Assembly (NCBI GenBank): GCA_029942265.1
Contig: JAOZTO010000056.1
Location: 1-10,478, forward strand
Direction of reading: 5' to 3'
Length of the DNA stretch: 10,478 bases
DNA from: Desulfocapsa sp.
GTDB lineage: Bacteria; Desulfobacterota; Desulfobulbia; Desulfobulbales; Desulfocapsaceae
Translations under genes and position numbers: made by a program
In this document: positions 1 to 6,973 of the stretch, in pieces
Layout of the letters: each line of letters starts with the position of its first letter
How positions within the stretch are numbered: position 1 is the stretch's first letter
The notes under the pieces: generated by a model
Databases searched by the model: none
Seen by the model: only the letters and a program-made list of their open reading frames with translations
Told to the model about the DNA's origin: nothing

Positions 1-363
1 TCAAGCAATCCACATGGAGAGAGAGTCACTCTGGAAGTATTTAAAATGTTAGGGAAATCAGAAATCCAACATCTTTCAAAAAAATTTGGCAAGAAGAGTG
101 AAGAGATAAAAAAGGATATTGGCATTGCTATTCCAATTATTGGTGCAAGGTTATATTCCGCCAATAAATTCCAAACGTATCGAAATACCAAAACCGGTAA
201 GAATTCACTACGTAAAACACCTGTCAGTTATCGAAAATCCGTAGATATTATGAATTACACCCCACATCGCATTAAGGAAGTTCCAACTGTTGAACATATT
301 TTTGGAATAATTAACTCCGCAACAGATGGCGTACACTTTCAAGAAAATCTTCGTGCTGAATAG
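1..363 (+). CDS. 5'-truncated hypothetical protein, possible antitoxin partner of the PIN toxin
   Basis: The reading frame is open from the first base of the window to the TAG stop at 361-363, with no in-frame stop upstream of the first ATG (46). The gene therefore probably begins outside the window, and 120 codons are visible. I do not recognise the family. The visible part is basic and Lys/Ser-rich. A stretch around the first in-frame Met (EIQHLSKKFGKKSEEIKKDIG) could form a helix-turn-helix-like pair of helices, but this is weak. It has no signal peptide or membrane segment. It ends 6 nt before a PIN-domain gene on the same strand, the usual antitoxin-then-toxin order, so an antitoxin role is inferred from position alone. 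It could equally be the tail of a larger unrelated protein. Confidence 0.55.
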   Translation, partial: SSNPHGERVTLEVFKMLGKSEIQHLSKKFGKKSEEIKKDIGIAIPIIGARLYSANKFQTYRNTKTGKNSLRKTPVSYRKSVDIMNYTPHRIKEVPTVEHIFGIINSATDGVHFQENLRAE

Positions 364-369
364 GGCAAG

Positions 370-753
370 ATGCAATATATTTTTGATACTAATGTTTGGA
401 TATATCTTCTTGAAGGTAGGGAAGAAGTCACGAACCTAAAAATGAAGATTAGTGAGGAACAAGTATCACCTGTATTGACACCTGTCATCTTTGCGGAAGT
501 GTTGGGGTGGAAAGAACTTATTGAGAAACAAAGTATACGCATAAGAGAATTTTTCTCTTCTCTTGAAATGCTATCTATTCAGATGGAACATTGGGAGCAG
601 GTAATCACCTGGAGAAGACTAAACCGTGGGAAAAAATTACCAGATCTTTTGATAGGTGCAAACTCAAAAATATCAAACATTCCGATCATGACAAGAAACA
701 TAGATGATTTTAAAAGGTTAGATGTGGTTGTTGAAAATCCTTGGGTTGATTAA
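370..753 (+). CDS. PIN-domain ribonuclease, VapC-like toxin
   Basis: This 127-residue protein has the size and motif order of VapC-type PIN toxins, which are Mg-dependent endoribonucleases that cleave tRNA, rRNA or mRNA when not held by an antitoxin. The acidic active-site residues are all in place: Asp6 in FDTNVWI, Glu43 in FAEVLGW, Asp92 in LPDLLIGA and Asp112/113 in TRNIDDFKRL. The nuclease fold therefore looks intact. The ATG follows a weak AGGGCAAG ribosome-binding site that overlaps the end of the upstream gene, which suggests translational coupling with it. A hairpin at 939-967 could end the transcript. The PIN assignment is firm. The RNA target and the identity of the antitoxin are unknown, and the partner does not resemble VapB types I know. 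Confidence 0.88.
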   Translation: MQYIFDTNVWIYLLEGREEVTNLKMKISEEQVSPVLTPVIFAEVLGWKELIEKQSIRIREFFSSLEMLSIQMEHWEQVITWRRLNRGKKLPDLLIGANSKISNIPIMTRNIDDFKRLDVVVENPWVD

Positions 754-818
754 TAATACACAGCTAACCCGACTAGTCAGAAAAGATATAAATCAACAAA
801 GCCGAGCTTCTATGGTAG

Positions 819-876
819 TCAGCTTACTGATTGAAACTACTGGTTTTTCCAGTAGTTAACTGGCAATCAAGCTGTC
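819..876. repeat. Nested inverted repeat with a perfect 9-bp hairpin core
   Basis: The core is a perfect inverted repeat: AACTACTGG at 835-843, a TTTTT loop, and CCAGTAGTT at 849-857. Outside it, GATTG (829-833) matches CAATC (864-868), and CAGCT (820-824) matches AGCTG (870-874). The whole stretch could therefore fold as one interrupted stem. No T-run follows, so it is not a standard terminator. It could be a protein-binding palindrome, a structured RNA segment or a remnant of a mobile element. Confidence 0.5.
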
Positions 877-938
877 AACTGGTTGTGATACAGTTAAGGA
901 ATATCTTGGAATGCTGAAAACATTTACTCACATTTAAT

Positions 939-967
939 TAAAATCCTTTGCGTATCAGAGGATTTTA
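939..967. terminator. Probable bidirectional terminator after the PIN gene
   Basis: TAAAATCCT at 939-947 is perfectly complementary to AGGATTTTA at 959-967. The pairing can extend inward (TTG with CAG, one G-U pair) to a 12-bp stem with a CGTAT loop. A-rich and T-rich ends on the two sides give a weak intrinsic terminator shape in either direction. It lies about 185 nt after the PIN stop codon and 100 nt before secB, so it would separate the two transcripts. The GC-poor stem makes its strength doubtful. Confidence 0.4.
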
Positions 968-1068
968 CTGTTTAATAAAAAAACTGTTTACAGGTAATTC
1001 ATTTTGTGTGAAAAACTATTATTCAAGGTATCCTATAGTAAATATTTAATCTATTGAGGTAAAGCAAC

Positions 1069-1566
1069 ATGGCAGATGAACAGGTAAATAACGGCGCAGA
1101 TGCCGCCGCAGCAACAGAAGATAACAGCCCAGTATTTCGTATGCAGAAAATGTATATTAAGGATTTTTCATTTGAAAACCCTAATGCACCAGGTGTTTTC
1201 CAAGCTCCCAATCAGGAGCCAAATGTTGAAGTTAATTTAAAGCTTAACAATAAAAAGCTGGACGAGAATCACTACGAGATATCATTACAGATAACTGCAA
1301 AGATTGTTGATAAGGGCAATGACAATAAAACCATGTTTATCATGGAAATCGAACATGCTGCAGCATTTTTAATGAGAAATATTCCAGAAGAACATCAGGA
1401 AATGGTGCTTGGTGTCGATTGTCCTACCTTGTTGTTTCCTTTTACACGACAGATTGTTAGTCAAATATCTGTTGATGGTGGGTTTATTCCTTTTCTTATG
1501 GAACCAATTAACTTTATGGCTCTGTATCAGAATTCAAAACAGGAAGCACCAGTTACACAGAATTAG
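1069..1566 (+). CDS. secB: Protein-export chaperone SecB
   Basis: SecB is a cytoplasmic homotetrameric chaperone that holds secretory preproteins unfolded and delivers them to SecA at the SecYEG translocon. The 165 residues carry the family pattern from end to end. There is an acidic, Ala-rich N-terminus, then the first strand YIKDFSFENPNAP (about 29-41), and the NVEVNLKL strand (52-59). After these come the EIEHAAAF strand (93-100) and the hallmark block CPTLLFPFTRQIVSQ (118-132). The closing helix region, GGFIPFLMEPINFMALY, follows at 137-153. Length matches the proteobacterial family. The ATG has a good GAGG ribosome-binding site at 1056-1059. The gene stands alone on the plus strand and faces the pilus operon tail to tail, sharing a terminator with it. 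Chaperone-type SecB genes are sometimes tied to toxin-antitoxin modules, but this one looks like a housekeeping copy. Confidence 0.97.
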   Translation: MADEQVNNGADAAAATEDNSPVFRMQKMYIKDFSFENPNAPGVFQAPNQEPNVEVNLKLNNKKLDENHYEISLQITAKIVDKGNDNKTMFIMEIEHAAAFLMRNIPEEHQEMVLGVDCPTLLFPFTRQIVSQISVDGGFIPFLMEPINFMALYQNSKQEAPVTQN

Positions 1567-1606
1567 AAGAATTAGAATCTTTTATTGCGGTTATCCGTAT
1601 AAAACG

Positions 1607-1647
1607 AAAAAAGGCTCTTTAAGCAATACGCTTAAAGAGCCTTTTTT
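1607..1647. terminator. Strong bidirectional intrinsic terminator shared by secB and the pilus operon
   Basis: This is a perfect inverted repeat with 18-bp arms (AAAAAAGGCTCTTTAAGC at 1607-1624 and its complement at 1630-1647) around an AATAC loop. A GC-containing stem flanked by six A and six T gives a textbook terminator on both strands. It lies 40 nt after the secB stop codon and is the first terminator met by transcripts leaving the convergent pilus operon. Confidence 0.95.
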
Positions 1648-1667
1648 GTAAATAATATGTTTTGTTT

Positions 1668-1756
1668 GGTAAATATTCGGGTTGGGGCAAAAACAGGCTC
1701 AGCCACTGAACTGTAAATGTTTGGATAGTGCCCCAGGTGCTAGCCGAATATTTACC
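1668..1756. mobile_element. 89-bp element with perfect 13-bp terminal inverted repeats, MITE-like
   Basis: GGTAAATATTCGG at 1668-1680 is repeated exactly in inverse orientation (CCGAATATTTACC) at 1744-1756. A second, inner pair, GGGGCA (1684-1689) and TGCCCC (1729-1734), is nested inside. A degenerate direct copy of the tip, GTAAATGTTTGG, lies at 1713-1724 with two changes in twelve. There is no room for a gene. The tip lacking its first base, GTAAATATTCGG, recurs near lepB (9549-9560), which supports a dispersed repeat rather than a local hairpin. The element ends 1 nt from the stop codon of the CsgG-like gene. No clear target-site duplication is visible (only short T-rich flanks). It could also be a structured 3' RNA element. 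Confidence 0.55.
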
Positions 1757-1757
1757 T

Positions 1758-2747
1758 TTATAATGCAGTAGTTACAAAGTTATCAACGAGTGTTTCAACG
1801 CCCTTATGGATTGCTTTATCAAAAAGTACATCATATTGACGATCGGCATAGATGGAACTAGGAGAAACCTTCACTTCGACACGATTTGTCCAAACCACGT
1901 TTCCTGTAGCAGTTTCTTGTACCCAGATGCGGAGCTGAACAACAGCCTGATCAACTTTCCCACCATTTTTGGCCATATTACCAAGTCCTGTGCCAACAGC
2001 TCCCCAAAAGATTGCTCCGCCGATATTATTGTTAAACCCTAAAGTATCAGAGTTATATCCAATCACAGCACCCAAGGTTCCAGGAAGAAGCATATGTCCC
2101 CATTCGTCATACGTATCAGATCTGGCAAAACCATTCAGTGTTTGACTTGAGAGGCCAAAAGTAAATGGAAGGAGACCTTTTTTCCATGGTGCCCATGTGG
2201 TTTCTTCTCGGGTTTTGAACTCTAATATACGACCACGTACAACATAGTCGGCATTAAACCTGCGGCCCATTTTACCAAGGGTTTTTTGATTTATCGAATG
2301 TGTTCCAGGACTTCCTGAAACACTGTTTCCGGAGTATGTTTGTTGATTCTGAATATAGCCTCTGAGCTTATTCTTCATCACATCCGACCATTCATTATTC
2401 AATTCATCGGATAAACTTGCCGTACTGTTTTCATCATAGGGAGCAATACTGATAATCTCTTCTTTAACAAGGTATCCAAAAACATCTTCCTGGATAGCCA
2501 AACTAAATCCATTGGCTACAAACTGATCGGTGATAGCCTCAGTAACGGCAAGATTACGTCGATATGCTCCTGCCAGATTATCCGCATAACTGTAATCAGC
2601 AAATGGGAGAATAACTACCGTTTGTCCTTGACCTAGTGCATCAGGCGACGGAGGGTTCGGCACACGGAGGGTCTCTACGACCGTCTGACCACAACCGGAT
2701 ATAAGTACCGCTGACAGCAGATAGAGTATAAAATTGAACTTCTGCAT
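1758..2747 (-). CDS. CsgG-like outer-membrane lipoprotein, last gene of the pilus operon
   Basis: This 329-residue protein begins with a lipoprotein signal peptide whose lipobox ISGC places the lipidated Cys at residue 19. The next residue is Gly rather than Asp, so outer-membrane sorting is expected. The body shows the strand pattern of the CsgG/TolB-N-like fold. A TVVILPFADYS strand (43-53) is followed by RFNADYVVRGRILEF (163-177) and then by RIWVQETATGNVVW (273-286), the typical paired strand reporting variable attributes. An amphipathic C-terminal helix closes the protein. A Gly-rich hydrophobic stretch at about 222-260 resembles the membrane-facing part of such proteins. The start has a good GGGAGAA site. 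It lies 70 nt after the secretin gene on the same strand. A role in assembling or stabilising the pilus secretin is inferred from position only. A transport pore like curli CsgG is possible but unproven. Confidence 0.72.
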   Translation of the reverse strand: MQKFNFILYLLSAVLISGCGQTVVETLRVPNPPSPDALGQGQTVVILPFADYSYADNLAGAYRRNLAVTEAITDQFVANGFSLAIQEDVFGYLVKEEIISIAPYDENSTASLSDELNNEWSDVMKNKLRGYIQNQQTYSGNSVSGSPGTHSINQKTLGKMGRRFNADYVVRGRILEFKTREETTWAPWKKGLLPFTFGLSSQTLNGFARSDTYDEWGHMLLPGTLGAVIGYNSDTLGFNNNIGGAIFWGAVGTGLGNMAKNGGKVDQAVVQLRIWVQETATGNVVWTNRVEVKVSPSSIYADRQYDVLFDKAIHKGVETLVDNFVTTAL

Positions 2748-2817
2748 AAGTTTCTCCCTGAAAATTCGTGTTAAATCGTATAGTAAAATAAAAATAAAAT
2801 TGAAGTGTTACAATGTC

Positions 2818-4797
2818 TTAAATGATTCGTGGTTTGAGCAGTATGATAAGCTCACGTTTTTCAAGTATCTTTTTCTCATATCCAAAGAGATATTTAACAA
2901 CAGGTATACTGCCAAGCCCCGGAACAAAAGTACCTTCATTTGCTTCATAGCTACCAATAAGTCCGCCAATGACAAGCATATCGCCACTCTTAATTTTGAC
3001 AGTGGTGCTCATTTCTCGGACATTAATAATTGGTAATCCAACTTCTCCTTCACCAACAGGTCGATACTCGATGGGTTCCTGGAGATCAGAGGTAACGGGT
3101 ACCAGTGTCATTACGATTTCGTTATCATCAAGTATTGTTGCTACAAGAGACATTCCTACACCCGAAAGTACACGACTGGTTTCAGCCGTATATATACGTG
3201 TGGTATTATTGCTATTGTTTTGTACATCCACGCTTATGTTGTCAATATAGGTGACATTTTTACCAACAGTAATAAGGGCAGGCTGTCCATTTAGCACACT
3301 AAGCTTGGGATTTGATAATATGGTGGTTTGCCCCTGTTCTTTTACTGCATTGATAAATTCATCAAAGCTAAATGCCTGAATGAGTGACAGGGCACCAGAC
3401 ATTCCGCTTGCAAGGCCATTAGTAATAACCGTTGCAGCACTTGTGGCAGCTCCGCCGACAACTGTATTTACAGCATTGGTGGCTACGGTGGAAAGAGAGT
3501 CGTTTAGTGATCCGGAAACTGTTTCAGATGGGTCTGGATAATCTCCTGAGAAATCTGTCCATGGTCTAGCTGGATCTGAACTCCCGTCCCACCTACTAGA
3601 GTTATTGGTGGAGCTTCGTGTTGTAGTTGTTGTGGTCCTGTCAGATGACTCATTGGATGAATTATTTGTTGTGTTTTCTGATCTGTTTTTACCAAAAGCA
3701 AATCCGCCTTGGGTAAAGGCAAGACTTTTGAAGAGCAAATTCCAATCAATACCAATTGACGAGTTATCGGTCAATCGTACTTCAACTATTTTTGCTTCTA
3801 TGGCGATTTGTTTATAAATAGATTTTTTAAGAGAAGTAAAATACTCATCAACTTTTTTAAGAATAGGCCGTGGTGCTGTTACTGATATTAAGCCAAGATG
3901 TTGGTCAACAATATAGTAGCCTAATCCTGCTGATTTTTGCAGATTACCAGATTCAGTTACAGACGGATCAGTATCACTTTTGCTATCCGTTCCTTGCCCA
4001 GTTTGAAAACCTCTTGAGGCAGCTTCTCCCACCGAACCCTTGATTACACTCTCCGCATCTTTAGCTGTATCCTCTGCTGTTCGTCGATAGGACCATTTTT
4101 CCATAATGGTATCAAGATTGAGTTTAATGTTTTCCCAGATATTAAACTCATTTTCCTTGGAAACAATGCTGATGGTTCCCTTAAGATCGTCAGCGGTATT
4201 ATTGTCTTTACCTCCGCTCGCACTTCCGCCAAGAAGATTTCCACCTGCGGCAGTCTCATATACACTTTTAATATTAGGCATAGCAATATGGAATTGTCGT
4301 GTTTCCTTATACTTTACAACAATAGTAGAAGCGTCCATCTCATGATAATAATCTACCTGCCGAAGGAGATTATCGATGGCAACATAAAAATCATCGTTTG
4401 CCTGAATATCCACATCAACAAGGATGTCTTTATCAACATCACTTGCCCATGAAACGCTCATTTTTTTCAAAGATGCAAGGCGTTTCAGAATATCCCAAAG
4501 TGGCTGAGGCCCTTGGGTGGAACGAATAGAGGCACCAACTTTAAGAGCCACATCATTTACGACTTCATCAAGACTTTCTGTGTTTGCGATATCAATCATA
4601 TATGATGGTCGCTGATACTGAACAGGGAGTTGTACACGCTTTGCAACCTGTTTAACCTGCTCAACTTTCTGTATTTCCACAGGAGGCGCTTCCGGAAGAG
4701 CTGCTTCAGGCTCAGTCTTATCAGGAACACATGAGGCAAGAAAACTGGAAAGAATGATGAGGCAGCTTATGCGCATTACTGATGTTTGAAGCTTCAT
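2818..4797 (-). CDS. pilQ: PilQ/MshL-type secretin lipoprotein, outer-membrane gate of the type IV pilus
   Basis: Secretins form a multimeric outer-membrane channel through which the pilus fibre passes. I place the start at 4797 because it gives a lipoprotein signal peptide with lipobox LASC (Cys23) behind an AAGGGG ribosome-binding site. A longer frame to 4884 would bury the signal peptide and overlap the gene upstream. In the 659-residue product, an STN/N0-like domain lies at about 100-165 and a second N-type domain at about 285-325. A Ser/Thr/Asn-rich insertion covers 370-435. The C-terminal secretin domain (about 485-659) includes LSNPKLSVLNGQPALITVG (494-512) and the signature VPGLGSIPVVKYLFG (625-639). 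The N-terminal layout and lipobox resemble the MshL group more than classical PilQ. There is no AMIN domain here; one is in the preceding gene. Neighbours pilMNOP make a pilus role very likely. Confidence 0.9.
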   Translation of the reverse strand: MKLQTSVMRISCLIILSSFLASCVPDKTEPEAALPEAPPVEIQKVEQVKQVAKRVQLPVQYQRPSYMIDIANTESLDEVVNDVALKVGASIRSTQGPQPLWDILKRLASLKKMSVSWASDVDKDILVDVDIQANDDFYVAIDNLLRQVDYYHEMDASTIVVKYKETRQFHIAMPNIKSVYETAAGGNLLGGSASGGKDNNTADDLKGTISIVSKENEFNIWENIKLNLDTIMEKWSYRRTAEDTAKDAESVIKGSVGEAASRGFQTGQGTDSKSDTDPSVTESGNLQKSAGLGYYIVDQHLGLISVTAPRPILKKVDEYFTSLKKSIYKQIAIEAKIVEVRLTDNSSIGIDWNLLFKSLAFTQGGFAFGKNRSENTTNNSSNESSDRTTTTTTRSSTNNSSRWDGSSDPARPWTDFSGDYPDPSETVSGSLNDSLSTVATNAVNTVVGGAATSAATVITNGLASGMSGALSLIQAFSFDEFINAVKEQGQTTILSNPKLSVLNGQPALITVGKNVTYIDNISVDVQNNSNNTTRIYTAETSRVLSGVGMSLVATILDDNEIVMTLVPVTSDLQEPIEYRPVGEGEVGLPIINVREMSTTVKIKSGDMLVIGGLIGSYEANEGTFVPGLGSIPVVKYLFGYEKKILEKRELIILLKPRII

Positions 4798-4861
4798 GAA
4801 AAACCCCTTGGGCATTGAAAGATATGGTTTTTGTCTCATATTTGAGTAGTATTTTTGCATA

Positions 4862-6391
4862 TTATTGTGAAACCTGAGTCCCATCCTCTGACAGTCGACT
4901 GCGAATATATTTTTTAAGACCTGGAACCAGCTGATATCCAGAGTACAGTAATTTCTTGTACTGTTCTGTTGCCTTTTGGGTTTGCCCTATGGCATCATAT
5001 AAACGTGCCCGTGAAGCCATGATATTGACGGTGTCTGTGTAATCTTTTGTGTATCTATCTAGTAGTTTAAGTGCGACTTCCGGCTGCCCTTTTTCTTCAC
5101 TAAATGCCGCATAGCTAATTAGAGCTTCTTTCAATGGTGGGGTACCGCTGATACTCTGTGCAAAGTACTCCATCGCATCTGGAATCTGATCCATATTGGC
5201 AGAGGCAATAGCTGCATAGAGAGCTGCCTGATAATTGGTTTTATCAAGTTTCAAAGTTTCTTTAGCAAAATAAAAGGCTTTTGCATTCATTCTGAGGTCC
5301 ACTAGATACAGAGCAGCAAGCCTGTTTGAAATCTTTGCATTATCGGGCCAGAGTGTAAAAGCTCGTTCATAGAGCAGAGCCGCATCTTCAGCATCATTAC
5401 TTTTTTCTTCTACTTTTGCTTGTCGCAAAAGCTCTTTGGCCTGCATAAGTTCTGCTGATTGGTTTGTGGATTGTTTAATAATCAGTGCTTCCTGTTCTAT
5501 AACCTCAACATCCGGTTTAAACGAAAGGTTGTCTCCTGAACTTTGTGGCCATGTAAATTCATTTTTATCTGAATAAATAACAATTGTGTTGAAACGTTCT
5601 TCTTTTTTGAGATTCTTCAGATTAAGGATGATATCGAGTGCAAACTCCCATGGGACATCATTTAAAGCAAGTGTCAGGGAGCCAGAAACAGATTCATCAA
5701 CAATAAGGTTAATATCGCTTATCTGACGGAATAACCTGAAAACATTATGTAAATCTATTTTATAGAAATCCACACTGACACGGGTGGATTTGTATCCTGA
5801 AAACCCAAAAGAATCCTCCATGGCTTCTGCGGCAGTGACATCTTCTTCGGGATGCAGGGTTTTATCAACAACCACTGCTTCGCTTGAATCCATGAGTGCA
5901 TCCAGAGTTGGATCTGATACCACTGCTTTTTTTTGCTTTGTAGCAACAGGGGCCGAGGCTACTCCTTTTCCCGGAACAATCCGCACAGACAGGTCGTTTT
6001 CTATTCTACCCACTTTATATGTGTAGCCCTTTGTGAGGGTGAGTTCAAAACGGGTTATTTCAGGTGTTTTGTCCTTCAGTGTTGAAACCATAAGCGTAGT
6101 GAAATTATTTTTTGGTAAAACAGCAGCTATATCAATTTTTTGAGCTATCTTGGCGTTGGCAAGGTCGATAATCAGGCGTGCGGGAGAAAAAAGTTCATAT
6201 GTGGTGTAGGCGGGTACACTATCCCCACTGATTACCAGAATAAGGCTCTTCCCCTGTATGATTGCCGCAATATCTTCAATAGTATAGACACCAGATTGAT
6301 CAGGCGTATCTACAGCCTGGACAGGAGATATCCAGAAAAGTAAAAAAGAACAAAAAATGGCCAGAGTGTATGTGGAGAGTTTTGTATACAT
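4862..6391 (-). CDS. Periplasmic AMIN-STN-TPR protein, probable pilus secretin partner
   Basis: This 509-residue protein has a Sec signal peptide with probable cleavage after VQA at residue 26. An AMIN-like beta domain follows (about 40-138), with the ELFSPARLIIDL strand typical of domains that bind peptidoglycan in PilQ and amidases. After an Ala/Lys/Asp-rich linker comes an STN/N0-type segment (about 200-275). Its VDFYKIDLHNVFRLF and NDVPWEFALDIIL motifs are very like the N0 region of PilQ. The C-terminal part (about 330-485) is helical with TPR-like repeats. It looks like the periplasmic front half of PilQ joined to TPRs instead of to the channel. The start has a strong GAGGGAGAAG site inside the end of pilP, with only 3 nt between the genes. 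Inferred role: anchoring the machine to the cell wall and linking PilP to the secretin. Confidence 0.78.
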   Translation of the reverse strand: MYTKLSTYTLAIFCSFLLFWISPVQAVDTPDQSGVYTIEDIAAIIQGKSLILVISGDSVPAYTTYELFSPARLIIDLANAKIAQKIDIAAVLPKNNFTTLMVSTLKDKTPEITRFELTLTKGYTYKVGRIENDLSVRIVPGKGVASAPVATKQKKAVVSDPTLDALMDSSEAVVVDKTLHPEEDVTAAEAMEDSFGFSGYKSTRVSVDFYKIDLHNVFRLFRQISDINLIVDESVSGSLTLALNDVPWEFALDIILNLKNLKKEERFNTIVIYSDKNEFTWPQSSGDNLSFKPDVEVIEQEALIIKQSTNQSAELMQAKELLRQAKVEEKSNDAEDAALLYERAFTLWPDNAKISNRLAALYLVDLRMNAKAFYFAKETLKLDKTNYQAALYAAIASANMDQIPDAMEYFAQSISGTPPLKEALISYAAFSEEKGQPEVALKLLDRYTKDYTDTVNIMASRARLYDAIGQTQKATEQYKKLLYSGYQLVPGLKKYIRSRLSEDGTQVSQ

Positions 6392-6394
6392 TAG

Positions 6395-6934
6395 TTAGTC
6401 TTCTCCCTCTTTCTTGAGGAGCATTTCAATGGTACTGGTTAGTTTTTTTCCTGCACGTGTAAAGGCGGTTTCTTCAATGATGACTTTATTTCGTTGAATG
6501 GCAGTGACGATTCCGCGTTTTCCTATTTTCATCTCTTTGTTAAGTATATATCCTTTGCCCGTTGAATCTTCGGCCATGGCAAAGGAATTTCCTTCTACCA
6601 TAAGAATTGCCACAAGTGTTAATTGACCAGGTTCAAATAATTGCATTCCTGATAGCTGTTCTGAAACTGGAAGAATTTCATTAATATTGGCAGAAGCAGA
6701 TTTTTTTGAGATAAATGGCATAAAAGGATCATTTCTGCTTTCCATGATATATTCGAAAGCAACTTCTGTATCTAGTTTGAGTGCGACGGCTTCTCCATTG
6801 GCGGTATCTGCTGTTTTTGATGGTTCAGAAACGGCAAAGGCTATGGTGGCAACTGAAATCATACCGGACAGAATGACCAGGAATAGAGCGCTGGTGAAGA
6901 ATCGCTTTGTTAGTAATGAGTTGAATGATTTCAT
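6395..6934 (-). CDS. pilP: Type IV pilus assembly protein PilP, apparently non-lipidated
   Basis: PilP bridges the inner-membrane PilN/PilO dimer to the secretin's periplasmic domains. The 179-residue protein shows the family pattern. A disordered N-terminal part contains RNDPFMP (67-73), the usual (R)DPF motif. A compact beta domain then carries FEPGQLTLVAIL (100-111) and AEDSTGKGYIL (121-131), with a final GIVTAIQRNKVIIEE strand pair. Unlike classical PilP lipoproteins it contains no cysteine at all, so it must be held by an uncleaved N-terminal anchor (about 12-34) or released after cleavage near AFA. The ATG at 6934 lacks a clear Shine-Dalgarno sequence, and the 39-nt gap after pilO is nearly all A/T, so the start is slightly uncertain. 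Confidence 0.9.
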   Translation of the reverse strand: MKSFNSLLTKRFFTSALFLVILSGMISVATIAFAVSEPSKTADTANGEAVALKLDTEVAFEYIMESRNDPFMPFISKKSASANINEILPVSEQLSGMQLFEPGQLTLVAILMVEGNSFAMAEDSTGKGYILNKEMKIGKRGIVTAIQRNKVIIEETAFTRAGKKLTSTIEMLLKKEGED

Positions 6935-6973
6935 AGGAACATCTGAACAGTTACAATTTTTTTATTTTTTATT

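Larger units (their letters stand above)
754..1068. other. Non-coding gap between the PIN gene and secB
   Basis: I see no convincing gene in these 315 bases. They contain a nested hairpin region (819-876), an AT-rich hairpin (939-967) and short repeated words around AACTGG (at 858, 877 and, degenerate, 891). A CTGTTTACAG near-palindrome lies at 984-993. The promoter of secB must lie here or further upstream. TATAGT at 1034-1039 could be a -10 box, but no properly spaced -35 box is visible, so I do not call a promoter. Confidence 0.6.

Noticed and set aside
755..900. Integron attC site after the toxin-antitoxin-like pair
   Set aside because: GCTAAC (761) and GTTAAGG (893) loosely resemble the outer boxes, but neither fits RYYYAAC or GTTRRRY, and the two are not complementary over seven bases. 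The internal palindrome is also perfect, without the expected extrahelical bases.
3504..3817. Frames in other phases over the secretin's Ser/Thr/Asn-rich insertion
   Set aside because: Low-complexity codons leave the other frames open. The products are compositionally biased and have no start signals.
4798..4884. Longer secretin start at 4884
   Set aside because: It would add 29 residues before the lipoprotein signal peptide and overlap the upstream gene, while 4797 has a good ribosome-binding site directly before the signal peptide.
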